Below, piece by piece: positions 10,485 to 19,536 of a stretch of 64,000 nt of DNA. The notes under the pieces were generated by a model, which was not told where the DNA came from, searched no databases, and worked only from the letters and a program-made list of their open reading frames with translations. Origin of the DNA: an uncultured Clostridia bacterium (GTDB lineage: Bacteria > Bacillota > Clostridia > Oscillospirales > Ruminococcaceae); the NCBI GenBank assembly GCA_947630825.1, contig CANRJA010000001.1, positions 1 through 64,000 on the forward strand. The letters are read 5' to 3'. The translations under genes and the position numbers were made by a program. Positions within the stretch are counted from its first letter, which is position 1, and the number at the start of each line of letters is the position of its first letter.

Positions 10485-10729
10485 CGCTACCGCCTTTGGC
10501 AAATTCGCTAAAGGTGTTAATTTTTATACAACGGCGGGCTAGCACTGAGCTAAAAGGATATTTTTTGATTTCTAAAGATTACGTTGCATCCAGTCTGCGT
10601 ACTTATTAAGTGCGTGGATTTTTTATATTAATGCTCTCGTTAGTAGTTACATTTTTTTGCTAAGTTTTACATTGTCGAGCCGCCAGAGGCAGTTCGCGTT
10701 TCGTATTTTACGGAACGTAAATTTTTTGT
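10485..10729 (+). repeat. Mosaic intergenic repeat, copy A
   Basis: Non-coding stretch made of three modules also found elsewhere. Module 0 (10485-10545) contains the imperfect palindrome CCTTTGGC..GCTAAAGG and matches 19317-19380 inverted. Module 1 (10581-10626) begins ACGTTGCATCCAGTC, holds a hairpin ending in T6, and matches 36127-36168 inverted. Module 2 (10675-10729), CGAGCCGCC..AGGCAGTTCGCG then a hairpin and T6, matches 19425-19477 and 36013-36077 inverted. Confidence 0.75.
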
Positions 10730-10757
10730 TGACAAATTTATCCTAGTATGTTATATT
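10729..10757 (+). promoter_or_regulatory. Promoter of the 10790 gene
   Basis: TTGACA (10729-10734), 17 nt, TATATT (10752-10757). It begins at the very end of repeat module 2. Confidence 0.8.
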
Positions 10758-10789
10758 ATTTACATAATATTGCAGAAAGGTTGAAATAT

Positions 10790-11536
10790 ATGTCACATAA
10801 TAAAATTGGAACATTTTATGATTATAAGGGAAATGAAATAACAATGGAGGAATTTATTAAGTATTATAGTAATATTTATTATTTAGATACAGAACCACTC
10901 AATGGTATTCGTAAAAGCAGTAGATTTATTGAGAATAAAATCGACGACCTATTGAAAAAAGGAATTAATAGTGAAAAAGATGTTATTAAAATTCTTGCTT
11001 GGAAGTTAGGGAAAATAAGACATAGAGAAAGCGAAAATATAAAATGTTTTGTTTATACATCAGATTGGAAAAATGCCAAACAGTATGATGTTAAGATTTA
11101 TGGCAAAACACTTCAAATTTATGATTATATAACATATATTGTTTCTAATATTAATGAGTTAGAAAAAGAGGCAAATGAACAGCCTCAGTCCGTTTTAGAC
11201 AAACTAAATAAAAAAAGTCCTTGCGGAATCGGTACAGTATATATGATAACACTTCTTTATTTTATTTCCAAAGGGAAATACCCAATATATGACCGTTTTG
11301 CTATGATAGCTATTGATGCTATAACGAATGGAAATAAGCCTAATGAATTTGTGAAATATAAAGAACTTCCTAGTAAAAAAGAAAAAAACTTTAAAGAATT
11401 AATGAATAATGGCATGAATAATTATATTTACAAAATTGAAGATGTTTTTGGAAAAGAATATCAAAAAAATCGTGATATAGATAGAGCCTTATGGGTATAT
11501 GGACATCTTTTTAAAAATGATAAGAAACAATGTTAA
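10790..11536 (+). CDS. Unknown protein, weak resemblance to HhH-type DNA glycosylases
   Basis: 248 residues. The ATG at 10790 is chosen because AAAGG lies 8 nt upstream; an earlier in-frame ATG falls inside the promoter. The central KSPCGIGTVYMITLLYF followed by GKYPIYDRFA recalls the glycine-rich hairpin and P-I-x-D segment of OGG/HhH-GPD-like glycosylases, but a full fold cannot be shown by eye. Very AT-rich compared with core genes. It is the first of three accessory genes between tRNA-Leu and fucO, with its own promoter and terminator. Confidence 0.45.
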   Translation: MSHNKIGTFYDYKGNEITMEEFIKYYSNIYYLDTEPLNGIRKSSRFIENKIDDLLKKGINSEKDVIKILAWKLGKIRHRESENIKCFVYTSDWKNAKQYDVKIYGKTLQIYDYITYIVSNINELEKEANEQPQSVLDKLNKKSPCGIGTVYMITLLYFISKGKYPIYDRFAMIAIDAITNGNKPNEFVKYKELPSKKEKNFKELMNNGMNNYIYKIEDVFGKEYQKNRDIDRALWVYGHLFKNDKKQC

Positions 11537-11547
11537 TTGTATATAAG

Positions 11548-11594
11548 AACTGCAACCCGATACAATATGTATTCGGATTGCGGTTGTTATTTTT
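11548..11594 (+). terminator. Terminator after the 10790 gene
   Basis: Imperfect 16-bp hairpin (AACTGCAACCCGA.. / ..TCGGATTGCGGTT) followed by a T-rich tail. Confidence 0.75.
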
Positions 11595-11724
11595 GTAACT
11601 CAAAAAAAACAATTTGGATAGGGGAATTAAAATATTGTGTTTTAAGTTATTATGTTACGCAAAAAATATTGAAAAAATAATTTTAACGTGCTATTATGAA
11701 AAAATGAGAAAGGAGACGACAGTT

Positions 11725-12118
11725 ATGGATAAAATTTGGAATTTACTTTATCGTACTGCAAAAGCAGTACAAAAGAACAAAAAAATATCTGAATATGTAG
11801 AGGCGGGCTGTGTCTCATCTGCAGTACTATCCTCTTCAGGAAAAATATATACGGGAGTTTGTATAGATACTTGCAGTACGCTTGGTATTTGTGCTGAACG
11901 AAATGCAATATTTAATATGATAACCAGCGGTGGAAATGAGATTGCAAAAGTGTTAGCAAATTACACCTGATGGAAGAACAGGTGCACCCTGTGGAGCTTG
12001 TCGTGAACTCATGGTTCAGCTTATGCCGCAAAAGTATAAAGACATAGAAATTATGATAGACTACAAAACAGGCAAAACTTTGAAATTGGGTGAATTGACT
12101 CCAGAATGGTGGATATAG
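11725..12118 (+). pseudogene. Frameshifted cytidine/blasticidin deaminase-like gene
   Basis: The first part reads as a zinc-dependent nucleoside deaminase up to CAERNAIFNMITSGGNE; the CAE triad holds the catalytic glutamate. It hits TGA at 11968. The remainder (PDGRTGAPCGACRELM.., ending EWWI at 12118) continues in the next frame and carries the second zinc motif PCGAC. Total length is 3n+1, consistent with one extra base near 11955-11967. Start from AAGGAG before the ATG at 11725. Repaired, it would be about 131 residues, normal for the family. Confidence 0.8.
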
Positions 12119-12184
12119 TTTAAGCTATTATCTAAAGGTAATTGTATATTTATCATATTTAATGTTTTGTAGAGGAATGAGTAT

Positions 12185-12529
12185 ATGGAACACATAATGA
12201 AACTAAATCTATCACCGTTTCAAAAAATTCAGAGCGGAAAGAAAACCATTGAGTTACGTTTATATGACGAAAAAAGAAGGAAAATTCAAATCGGTGACAA
12301 TATTCGATTTATCAATACAGATAACCCGAGTGAAACGCTGGTAGCAGAAGTCGTCAATCTTTTTGTCTTTGATTCTTTCGAAGAACTTTACCGTAAGCTT
12401 CCGCTATTGGAGTGTGGATATACAGATCAGAATATCAAAACAGCTTCTCCAAAAGATATGGATATATATTATTCAAAGAAATTGCAGGAACAATATGGGG
12501 TCGTTGGTATTCAAATCAGGCTGATATAA
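12185..12529 (+). CDS. ASCH domain protein
   Basis: 114 residues. The segment IQSGKKTIELRLYDEKRRKI followed by GDNIRF is the hallmark of the ASCH fold, a small beta-barrel related to PUA domains and thought to bind RNA or modified nucleotides. The ribosome site GAGGAA precedes the ATG. Third gene of the accessory patch after tRNA-Leu; its role is unknown. Confidence 0.75.
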   Translation: MEHIMKLNLSPFQKIQSGKKTIELRLYDEKRRKIQIGDNIRFINTDNPSETLVAEVVNLFVFDSFEELYRKLPLLECGYTDQNIKTASPKDMDIYYSKKLQEQYGVVGIQIRLI

Positions 12530-12619
12530 AAACGTATCAATATTGCGGTTCTTGATTTATATAATCCAATTTGAAATGATTTTTTATCATTATACTTTTT
12601 GTAATAATTCTCTTGTTAA

Positions 12620-12656
12620 AACAAAAAGACCGTCTCATAAGAAACGGTCTTTTGCT
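12620..12656 (-). terminator. Terminator of fucO
   Basis: Arms AAAAGACCGT (12624-12633) and ACGGTCTTTT (12644-12653). T-rich on both strands, so it may also stop transcripts from the left. Confidence 0.8.
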
Positions 12657-12674
12657 TTTATAGAAAGATTATTG

Positions 12675-13826
12675 TTAAAATGCTGTTTTGTAAATCTCAA
12701 GAATCGACTCAACTGTGCAAGGTCTTGGATTTCCGCCTGTGCAAACGTCTGCAAATGCAGATTCCGCAAGTGCTTGCAGATCCTCTTCCTTAACGCCTAT
12801 TTCGTGAAGTTTTTCTGGAATTCCAACATCTTTTGAAAGCTGTTTAACTGCGTCTACTGCGGCTTTTCTGTATTCCTCCTGAGACATCGACTCTGTTCCC
12901 TCAACGCCCATTGCCTTTGCAATGTCTCTGAATTTCTCGCCAGTGTATTTAGCGTTGTATTCCATTACATATGGCAGCAGTACAGCATTTGCGATACCGT
13001 GAGGTGTGTCGTAGAAAGCTCCAAGAGGGTGTGCCATTCCGTGAACAACGCCTAGTCCTACGTTTGAGAAGCCCATTCCTGCAACATATTGACCGAGTGC
13101 CATATCCTCACGTCCCTTTGGATCATTGTCGCAAGCAGCTCTCAGTGAACGCGAAATAATCTCGATTGCTTTTAGATGCATCATATCGGTAAGCTCCCAA
13201 GCGGCAAGGGTTGTGTAGCCTTCTATTGCGTGGGTGAGAGCATCCATACCCGTTGATGCTGTCAAACCTTTTGGCATTGATGACATCATATCGCTGTCAA
13301 CTATCGCTACTACTGGAATGTCGTGCGGATCGACGCAAACAAACTTTCTCTTCTTTTCGGTGTCAGTGATAACGTAGTTTATCGTTACTTCTGCGGCTGT
13401 TCCTGCTGTTGTGGGAACTGCAATAATCGGTACGCATGGCTTTTTGGTTTCCGCAACGCCCTCAAGAGAAACAACATCAGAGAACTCTGGGTTGTTTATG
13501 ATAATTCCAATGCCCTTTGCTGTGTCAATGGGAGAGCCACCGCCGATTGCAATTAAATAATCAGCGCCTGCGTTTTTGAAGGTTTCAACTCCGCTTTTTA
13601 CAATGTCTACCGTTGGGTTTGCCTTAACCTCGTCAAAGATTTCATAAGCCAAAGACGCCTTATCCAGTAAATCTGTTACTTTTTTTACAACATTGAACTT
13701 AATAAGGTCTTTGTCTGTTACGATTAGAGCCTTTTTAAATCCTCTTGCTGTTGCCTCGGTAACTATCTCAGAAATAGCTCCTGCGCCGAAATACGAGGTT
13801 TCGTTTAAAATCATTCTGTTTGCCAT
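12675..13826 (-). CDS. fucO: Lactaldehyde reductase / iron-dependent alcohol dehydrogenase
   Basis: 383 residues, very close over its whole length to FucO, which interconverts L-lactaldehyde and 1,2-propanediol with NAD(H) during fucose or rhamnose fermentation. The NAD loop GGGSPIDTAKG and PTTAGTAAEVT segment are present. The iron ligands fall at Asp195, His199, His262 and His276, as in the E. coli enzyme. No fucose or rhamnose catabolic genes are adjacent, so the in vivo aldehyde remains uncertain. Confidence 0.9.
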   Translation of the reverse strand: MANRMILNETSYFGAGAISEIVTEATARGFKKALIVTDKDLIKFNVVKKVTDLLDKASLAYEIFDEVKANPTVDIVKSGVETFKNAGADYLIAIGGGSPIDTAKGIGIIINNPEFSDVVSLEGVAETKKPCVPIIAVPTTAGTAAEVTINYVITDTEKKRKFVCVDPHDIPVVAIVDSDMMSSMPKGLTASTGMDALTHAIEGYTTLAAWELTDMMHLKAIEIISRSLRAACDNDPKGREDMALGQYVAGMGFSNVGLGVVHGMAHPLGAFYDTPHGIANAVLLPYVMEYNAKYTGEKFRDIAKAMGVEGTESMSQEEYRKAAVDAVKQLSKDVGIPEKLHEIGVKEEDLQALAESAFADVCTGGNPRPCTVESILEIYKTAF

Positions 13827-13961
13827 AGTTTAAAACTCCTTTATTTTTAGTCATAGCTTAACTACCTTTTTATTATAGCCGATTTCTGTGACGCTTTCAA
13901 GAAAATTAAAGGATAATTTTGTACAAAAAATATACTTAATTTTTGTAAGGCTTAATGGAAA

Positions 13962-13992
13962 TAAAAAAGCAGGCACATCTGTGCCTGCTTTA
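13962..13992 (-). terminator. Terminator of the LRR protein gene
   Basis: Perfect arms AAGCAGGCACA (13967-13977) and TGTGCCTGCTT (13980-13990); on the minus strand a T6 run follows. Confidence 0.85.
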
Positions 13993-13995
13993 ATG

Positions 13996-15009
13996 CTACC
14001 CATTTATATTTTGATAAACTACCTTTTTGCCTATCAGTATTTTTGCGTTTTTAACTTTGCTACTAAAAAACCGTCTTTTCATTAGTTGTCTTTTCAGACT
14101 CTTTGCTACCTTGATATTCTTAACATAAAATTCTATTCCATTCTTAGTGTTTTTAAAACAATCATCATAGAATTTAGGAGACTTATTTGTGTTTTTAATT
14201 ATTACTTTGGAAAGGTTTTTACAGTCTCTAAAAGCCCAGTATTCAACAGTTTTTAAATCCTTAGGCAAAGTGATTTTTCTTATTGATGTTTTGTTTTTAA
14301 ATACTTGATTTTTTATCTCTTTAATGTTATTAGGAACTTTAACTGATTTACCATTTCCGAAATAGTTGTTCAGCTTTTTTCCTTTTGAGCTTAACAGAAA
14401 TTGTCCTTTCTTTTTAAAATATTTATTACCTTTACAAATCTTAATATTTTTAATCTTTAATTTCGGACAATTTGTTAAACCATCCAAAATCTTAAGATTT
14501 TTTGGTATAGTAAAGGATTTCAAATACTTACAATCTGCAAAGCCTGATGATAACTCAACTAACTGTGAATTTTCAGATATGTTTACCTCTTTTAACTTTT
14601 TCCATTTATATATAGTGCCATCTTCTCCACCTAGATTATCACTCCAGCAAACCATTGTATCAGGAATATTTAATATCTCGCAAGTATTTAAACACAAGGG
14701 AGACCCAATTATATTAGGAACAGAGTCAAGGTATCTGACGGTATATGTTTTTGCGCCATACTCTACAGAAGATGGTATAGTTATCACTGGTGATTTACCG
14801 CGTATGTGAATAATAGTTGCTGAATCTGATTGTTGATTAGAAACATATCCATATAAAACTTTGTCAATTTCAAACCAATTATCATAATCTTCAGAAGCCG
14901 AATTTACCATATCTCTAAAATACATATGAGCTGCTTCTGAACTTATAGCAGTTAAATTGAGACAAATAATTGTAATCAAAATCATCATTAATTTTTTTAA
15001 TTTCAACAT
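13996..15009 (-). CDS. Secreted BspA-type leucine-rich repeat protein
   Basis: 337 residues with an N-terminal signal peptide (hydrophobic core about residues 8-25, cleavage near SSEAA). Several BspA/TpLRR-like units follow (for example ITLPKDLKTVEYWAFRDCKNL) and the tail is Lys-rich. Such proteins are surface or secreted and often mediate binding to hosts, microbes or polymers. No sortase motif or membrane anchor is seen. AT-rich relative to its neighbours. Confidence 0.75.
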   Translation of the reverse strand: MLKLKKLMMILITIICLNLTAISSEAAHMYFRDMVNSASEDYDNWFEIDKVLYGYVSNQQSDSATIIHIRGKSPVITIPSSVEYGAKTYTVRYLDSVPNIIGSPLCLNTCEILNIPDTMVCWSDNLGGEDGTIYKWKKLKEVNISENSQLVELSSGFADCKYLKSFTIPKNLKILDGLTNCPKLKIKNIKICKGNKYFKKKGQFLLSSKGKKLNNYFGNGKSVKVPNNIKEIKNQVFKNKTSIRKITLPKDLKTVEYWAFRDCKNLSKVIIKNTNKSPKFYDDCFKNTKNGIEFYVKNIKVAKSLKRQLMKRRFFSSKVKNAKILIGKKVVYQNING

Positions 15010-15151
15010 TAAACCTACCCCTATTAAACAATTTTAATATCCAAGTTTAGATGCGTATTCGCTATATTAATATTAAATTGGAATCATAAATCGAAGCAAG
15101 TGTTATTTCATCTATACATTACAGCATCCACATTTCTGTGCCTGCTTTTTG

Positions 15152-17194
15152 CTATTTTGCCATAACCACTCCATATGGCGGAATAACCACACGGTCTTTA
15201 ATTTTCTCTCCCGTCAGAGCGTTTGTAAACTGCATTTTATTTGAAAGGTTTACAGTTTCCTCGTGGTCATTGAAATTCTGAAAGAAATAAATATCTCCGC
15301 GCTTTCCGACAGTTACGTTTTTCGGGAGCTCAACATCAAGGTTTCTTTCAATACCTATCCGCTTGCAAATGACGGAATAAAGCTCTTTTAAGAGAGTAAT
15401 ATCAGCAAATGAGGCAATATAGAATGCCGAACCTTTGCCGTACTTGTTTTCAAGCAGTGCGGGCCAGCCTGCATACCAGTCTTTAGTGAATGTACCAAGT
15501 ACGTTCGCAGTTGTTGGGTGAACAAGGTCGCACATAACTGATGTTTTGAATGTTCCCTTAAAGCCCGCTTTTTGTTCGTCAACGGCTATTTGATTTTCCT
15601 GATGGTCGTACAGAGCGTCGAAATCCTCCTGCCAAAGCCCGAACACCTCAGATAATCCTTGCGCCGGCAAATCTCCGTTAAAACAGAGGTCAGTTTCATT
15701 GACAAGCCCTGTGAAATATGTGCCGACTAGTGTTCCGCCGTTTTTCACAAAGCCTTTTAAATGGTCAGCAACGCCGTTTTTGAGCATATAAAGCATAGGC
15801 GCTATTAGCAAATCGTATTTATCAAAGCTTGCTGTTGAATCTATAACATCGCAGGGTATACCAGCTTCCCAAAATGGCGCATAGTGGCAGAGACAAGCCT
15901 CGTTGTACTTCATTCCGATGTTTCTCGGTCCTTTTCCGTCATCTATCGCCCACTTGTTTTCAGTGTCGAAGATTATTGCAACCTTTGGACTGATGTCAGC
16001 ATTATATAGGTCATCATTCAGTTTTTTGAGGTTTTCCCCGACCTTTGCCACGTTTTTGAAAACCATAGTGTCGTCTTTTCCTCTATGGGAAATAACCGCA
16101 CCATGCCACTTTTCACAAGAGCCGTTTGACTGTCTCCATTGAAAATATTGAACAGTGTTAGAGCCGTGAGCCAAAGCCTGCATAGAAGTAAGCTCAAGCA
16201 GGTTTGGGTGGCGCAGACGTGAAACTCCGCACCAGTTTGCGGTAGACGGAGTGTTCTCCATCATCATAAACGGCTGGTTTTTGTATGAGCGCATAAGGTC
16301 GTGATTAAACGCGGTAGACATTGCGTTCCAGTAGTCGTCGCCCTCGTGCCAGCATGGGTAAGAATCCCATGAAATCACGTCGACATCATTTAAAAACTTA
16401 GAGTAGTCTATCTCCGTAAACATTGCCATCATATTAATTGTGCAGGGAATATCGGGATTTACAGACTTAACAGCTTTGACTTCCTCACGGTAAAAATCAA
16501 GCGTCTGCTCAGTGCAGAATCTGTTCCAGTCGAGATTAAGCCCGTGAAGAACAGACATACCATTGTCGGCAGGAGCTTCAATTTGCTCCCAGTCTGAATA
16601 TTTCTGGCTCCAGAAAATTGTATACCAAGCGTCGTTGAGGGCTTCCAAATCGTTGTTATACTTCTTTTTAAGCCACTCTCTAAAAGCCGATTGGCATTTA
16701 TCGCAGTAGCATTGACCGCTAAGCTCATTAGAAATATGCCACATAATTACGGCAGGGTTGTTTGCATATCTCTCTGCTAAACGGGTATTTATCTCTTTAG
16801 TTTTACGTCTGTAAACCTGAGAGGTGTAGCAGTGGTTGTGTCTTCCTCCGTGAAGATTTTTTACTCGGTTTTTCTCTACCCTTGAAACTTCCGGGTATTT
16901 GTGTGTAAGCCATACAGGTCTTGCTCCTGTCGGCGTTGCAAGAATAGTATAGATACCGTTTTCGTAAAGAGTATTTATCACCTTGTCCATCCAGGAAAAA
17001 TCATATACTCCGTCATCAGGCTCTAGCATTGACCATGAGAAAACACCTAGAGTAACGCAGTTAAAGCCAGCCTTTTTCATATACTCGATGTCTTTTTCAA
17101 AAACACCCTCAACCTTCAGCCACTGCTCGGGATTATAGTCAGCCCCGTGAAGAAGTTTAGGGAGCCTCGGAGTTATAACAAATTTGCTGTTCAT
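15152..17194 (-). CDS. Beta-galactosidase, glycoside hydrolase family 42
   Basis: 680 residues, the usual GH42 length: TIM barrel (1-380), a trimerisation domain and a C-terminal beta domain. The acid/base Glu157 lies in WHISNELSG and the nucleophile Glu313 in MMMENTPS. Cys122, Cys162, Cys164 and Cys167 match the GH42 zinc site. No signal peptide, so cytoplasmic, acting on imported galactosides. The start is supported by AAAGGA. Lies 18 nt after the zinc-ribbon protein gene, suggesting an operon. Confidence 0.93.
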   Translation of the reverse strand: MNSKFVITPRLPKLLHGADYNPEQWLKVEGVFEKDIEYMKKAGFNCVTLGVFSWSMLEPDDGVYDFSWMDKVINTLYENGIYTILATPTGARPVWLTHKYPEVSRVEKNRVKNLHGGRHNHCYTSQVYRRKTKEINTRLAERYANNPAVIMWHISNELSGQCYCDKCQSAFREWLKKKYNNDLEALNDAWYTIFWSQKYSDWEQIEAPADNGMSVLHGLNLDWNRFCTEQTLDFYREEVKAVKSVNPDIPCTINMMAMFTEIDYSKFLNDVDVISWDSYPCWHEGDDYWNAMSTAFNHDLMRSYKNQPFMMMENTPSTANWCGVSRLRHPNLLELTSMQALAHGSNTVQYFQWRQSNGSCEKWHGAVISHRGKDDTMVFKNVAKVGENLKKLNDDLYNADISPKVAIIFDTENKWAIDDGKGPRNIGMKYNEACLCHYAPFWEAGIPCDVIDSTASFDKYDLLIAPMLYMLKNGVADHLKGFVKNGGTLVGTYFTGLVNETDLCFNGDLPAQGLSEVFGLWQEDFDALYDHQENQIAVDEQKAGFKGTFKTSVMCDLVHPTTANVLGTFTKDWYAGWPALLENKYGKGSAFYIASFADITLLKELYSVICKRIGIERNLDVELPKNVTVGKRGDIYFFQNFNDHEETVNLSNKMQFTNALTGEKIKDRVVIPPYGVVMAK

Positions 17195-17212
17195 ATAATA
17201 TTCCTTTCTTTA

Positions 17213-17989
17213 TCATTCAGCTTTAATTGAAGTTGTTGAAGTTTGCGAAGCCGGCTGAACATCATCAGTTTCTTTAACATTTAAAATACACCACTTTGCG
17301 CCTATTCTGGCTACATATACTTCAAACTTAACATCTTCGCTAGACTTTGAACCCTCAAATTTTACTGTCGTTTTAATGATTTTTCCTTCTTCTATGCTTA
17401 CGCTTTTTCCGTATTGATCTTGATAATCCATTTCCTGTTCGATTACATCGCCTTTATCCATATCTGAGGTTTCATCAATTTTTACTGTGCTTTTAAAGCC
17501 TTTTCCGAACACGTTTATATAATCGGAATACAAAGTTTCCATTGCCTTGTCCTTATCAAGACCCTGAGATTTTATTCCCTTGTTGTTCTCTTTAGCAAGG
17601 TCAGATGAAAAGCAAGCATTGTAGTTATCATAATCCATTTCTGATATCGAGGTAAAATACTGATTTACCAGCTCGTTAGGATTGTTACTTGAGAACATAC
17701 CTTGATTATAGAGAACAAAAAATATAATTCCTGCAACTGCGATAAGAAGAAATATTAGCAGGATTTTCTGATTTCTTTTTTGCTTGACTGTTTTGGTTTT
17801 CGGTCTTTTTCCCTGTGCTAAACGCTCTTTTGCAAGACGTTCCTGCTCCTCTGGTGGGAGAAATCTTTCGGGAATTTTTGTTTCATATTTTTTGGTGGCT
17901 TTTATCTTTAAATCAGGGTCTCCGTATCCGCAGTGCTCGCAGTATTCGCCCGTATACTCTTTGCCGCAGCTTTTACAAATTTTAGGCAT
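17213..17989 (-). CDS. Zinc-ribbon membrane protein with extracytoplasmic domain
   Basis: About 258 residues from the ATG at 17989, chosen for AAAGGACG upstream. The N-terminal zinc ribbon is CKSCGKEY..CEHCGYG. One membrane helix follows (around residues 76-97, LLIFLLIAVAGIIFFVLY), then an external domain of about 150 residues that looks like an NTF2/lumazine-type sensor or carrier, ending in a Ser/Thr-rich tail. Not a recognised enzyme. It precedes the GH42 gene. Confidence 0.65.
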   Translation of the reverse strand: MPKICKSCGKEYTGEYCEHCGYGDPDLKIKATKKYETKIPERFLPPEEQERLAKERLAQGKRPKTKTVKQKRNQKILLIFLLIAVAGIIFFVLYNQGMFSSNNPNELVNQYFTSISEMDYDNYNACFSSDLAKENNKGIKSQGLDKDKAMETLYSDYINVFGKGFKSTVKIDETSDMDKGDVIEQEMDYQDQYGKSVSIEEGKIIKTTVKFEGSKSSEDVKFEVYVARIGAKWCILNVKETDDVQPASQTSTTSIKAE

Positions 17990-18087
17990 TTTATATCGTC
18001 CTTTCTGCGATTGAAATTTAATCAATTTAAAGAAAGTTTAACATAAATTATATGGGTTTTCAAGAGGGTTATTCATTAAAATTGCAA

Positions 18088-18120
18088 AGAAAAAAGAGAT
18101 AAGAAAATTCTTATCTCCTT
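18088..18120 (-). terminator. Terminator of the sigma/anti-sigma operon
   Basis: Arms GAGATAAGAA (18096-18105) and TTCTTATCTC (18108-18117); T6 follows on the minus strand. Confidence 0.75.
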
Positions 18121-18152
18121 CGGTGATTAACTTTTAATTATAGTATAATTTA

Positions 18153-18704
18153 TTATTCTTCACTTTCATTATTATCAATTATAAATGAACTCATATGTCT
18201 GGCGTCATCAGCAGTAGTTATATCGGTAATGTTTACATCTACATTAGCATTCTTGTCTTCTTTAAACGAACCTACATCTCCCTCTAGCAATTTATCAACG
18301 TCTTTAAACATACCTTTTTCAATATCGCTTTCACTAAAACCATAACCCGAGTATGATCCTCCTTGTAGTGTACCATCAGGATTAAATGTTTCTTCAACTA
18401 TTATTTTTCTGCCTTCTTCATCGACATACGCTTTACATTTAATATTATGCTCTTCGGGGTTGACTTCCTCACCGTTTAAAATAACCCTGATATTGCCGAA
18501 TAATTTTCCATCCGTAGTGGCATTTACTGTGAAAGTTCCGCATACCAAAGCTGCGATTACTGCCAATACGATTATCAGACCCTTATGTCTAAAGGTTTTT
18601 TTCCTTGTCTCTGTCATACATAACATCCTTTCAATAGCTTTTTCAGATGGACAGACCATTGAAAAAGCACTTTTATAATACTCTTTATTCATTGTTCCAT
18701 TCAT
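18153..18704 (-). CDS. Probable membrane anti-sigma factor
   Basis: 183 residues: a cytoplasmic N-terminal part with SEKAIERMLCM near the front, one membrane helix (about residues 43-62, LIIVLAVIAALVCGTFTV), and an external C-terminal domain of about 120 acidic residues. The gene overlaps the end of the upstream ECF sigma gene by 20 nt, the common arrangement of a sigma factor and its membrane regulator. An in-frame ATG at 18692 is an alternative start. No named family recognised. Confidence 0.65.
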   Translation of the reverse strand: MNGTMNKEYYKSAFSMVCPSEKAIERMLCMTETRKKTFRHKGLIIVLAVIAALVCGTFTVNATTDGKLFGNIRVILNGEEVNPEEHNIKCKAYVDEEGRKIIVEETFNPDGTLQGGSYSGYGFSESDIEKGMFKDVDKLLEGDVGSFKEDKNANVDVNITDITTADDARHMSSFIIDNNESEE

Positions 18705-19182
18705 CTCCTAATACTTGTTTTAGTTGTGTTCGTGCACGGTGAAGTCTTGTTTTGACGGCGGATTCTTTTATTTTCAGTACGTCTGCGATTTCTTTTACGG
18801 ATAAATCTTCATAGTAAAATAGGTGAATGACTGTGCTCTGCTTTTTCGGAAGACTCATTACAGCTTTAAACAAATCATAGTCATATTCATTGTCAAATTG
18901 ATATTTGCTATCGGCGTTTTCCAAAGGAACAGAACGCTTCCTGAAGGGTGATTTTATATAATTTTTACTTTCATTGACGCAAACCCGTGTCAGCCATTTG
19001 TCAATATGAGAAGTATCCTCAAACGATTTTTGGTATTTCCATAGTTTTAGAAAAACATTTTGCAATATGTCTTCTGAATCCGTGTGAATGTGAGTGAATG
19101 ACAGCGCTATAAGAAACAGCCGCTGATTATTTCGTTCCATTGCACTTATAAATTCGCACTCTTTCACAATTTCACCGCCCAT
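18685..19182 (-). CDS. ECF-type RNA polymerase sigma factor
   Basis: 165 residues with region 2 (DSEDILQNVFLKLWKY) and region 4 (SVKEIADVLKIKESAVKTRLHRARTQLK) but no region 3, as in extracytoplasmic-function sigma factors. It probably directs a small regulon, including itself, when released by the downstream membrane protein. The start is uncertain: the ATG at 19182 lacks a clear ribosome site and a GTG at 19167 is possible. Confidence 0.9.
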   Translation of the reverse strand: MGGEIVKECEFISAMERNNQRLFLIALSFTHIHTDSEDILQNVFLKLWKYQKSFEDTSHIDKWLTRVCVNESKNYIKSPFRKRSVPLENADSKYQFDNEYDYDLFKAVMSLPKKQSTVIHLFYYEDLSVKEIADVLKIKESAVKTRLHRARTQLKQVLGDEWNNE

Positions 19183-19267
19183 ACTTTGAAAAGCCTTTCA
19201 CTATAATAACAATTATAAAGGGTAAAAGGTTACATAAATAAAAATATTTTTTGAAAGTTATAAAAAA

Positions 19268-19481
19268 ATAAAAACCGCGCACTTGTTAATGAGTGGATGG
19301 GATGCAAATTCCTATAACCCTCCGTTGCATAAAAATTACCACCTTTAGCGAATTAACCAAAGGCGGCAATGAGTACAACGTCACATTATGAGTTGCTTAA
19401 TCTTTTATAAGTAATCGCGAGATACAAAAAGTTCACGTTCCACAAAATGTGAAACGCGAACTGCTTGCGGCGGCTCGCCGC
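19268..19481 (-). repeat. Mosaic intergenic repeat, copy C
   Basis: Read on the minus strand it starts flush after a tRNA-Pro-like 3' end with the GCGGC-GA-GCCGC hairpin (19455-19481), then module 2 (19425-19477), module 0 (19317-19380) and a module-1-like hairpin with T5 (19268-19310). This order directly after a tRNA end suggests it was the original downstream region of the tRNA-Pro gene. Confidence 0.7.
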
Positions 19482-19504
19482 TGGTCGATGTGACGGGACG
19501 TTGA
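19482..19504 (-). other. Decayed copy of the tRNA-Pro 3' end (old attachment site)
   Basis: The first 18 bases match the 3' end of tRNA-Pro (36176-36193) with one mismatch; similarity then decays through a one-base insertion. Same orientation as the intact tRNA. Confidence 0.7.
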
Positions 19505-19536
19505 CTGTGGTTTCAAGTCTGCGTTACGACCGATAA

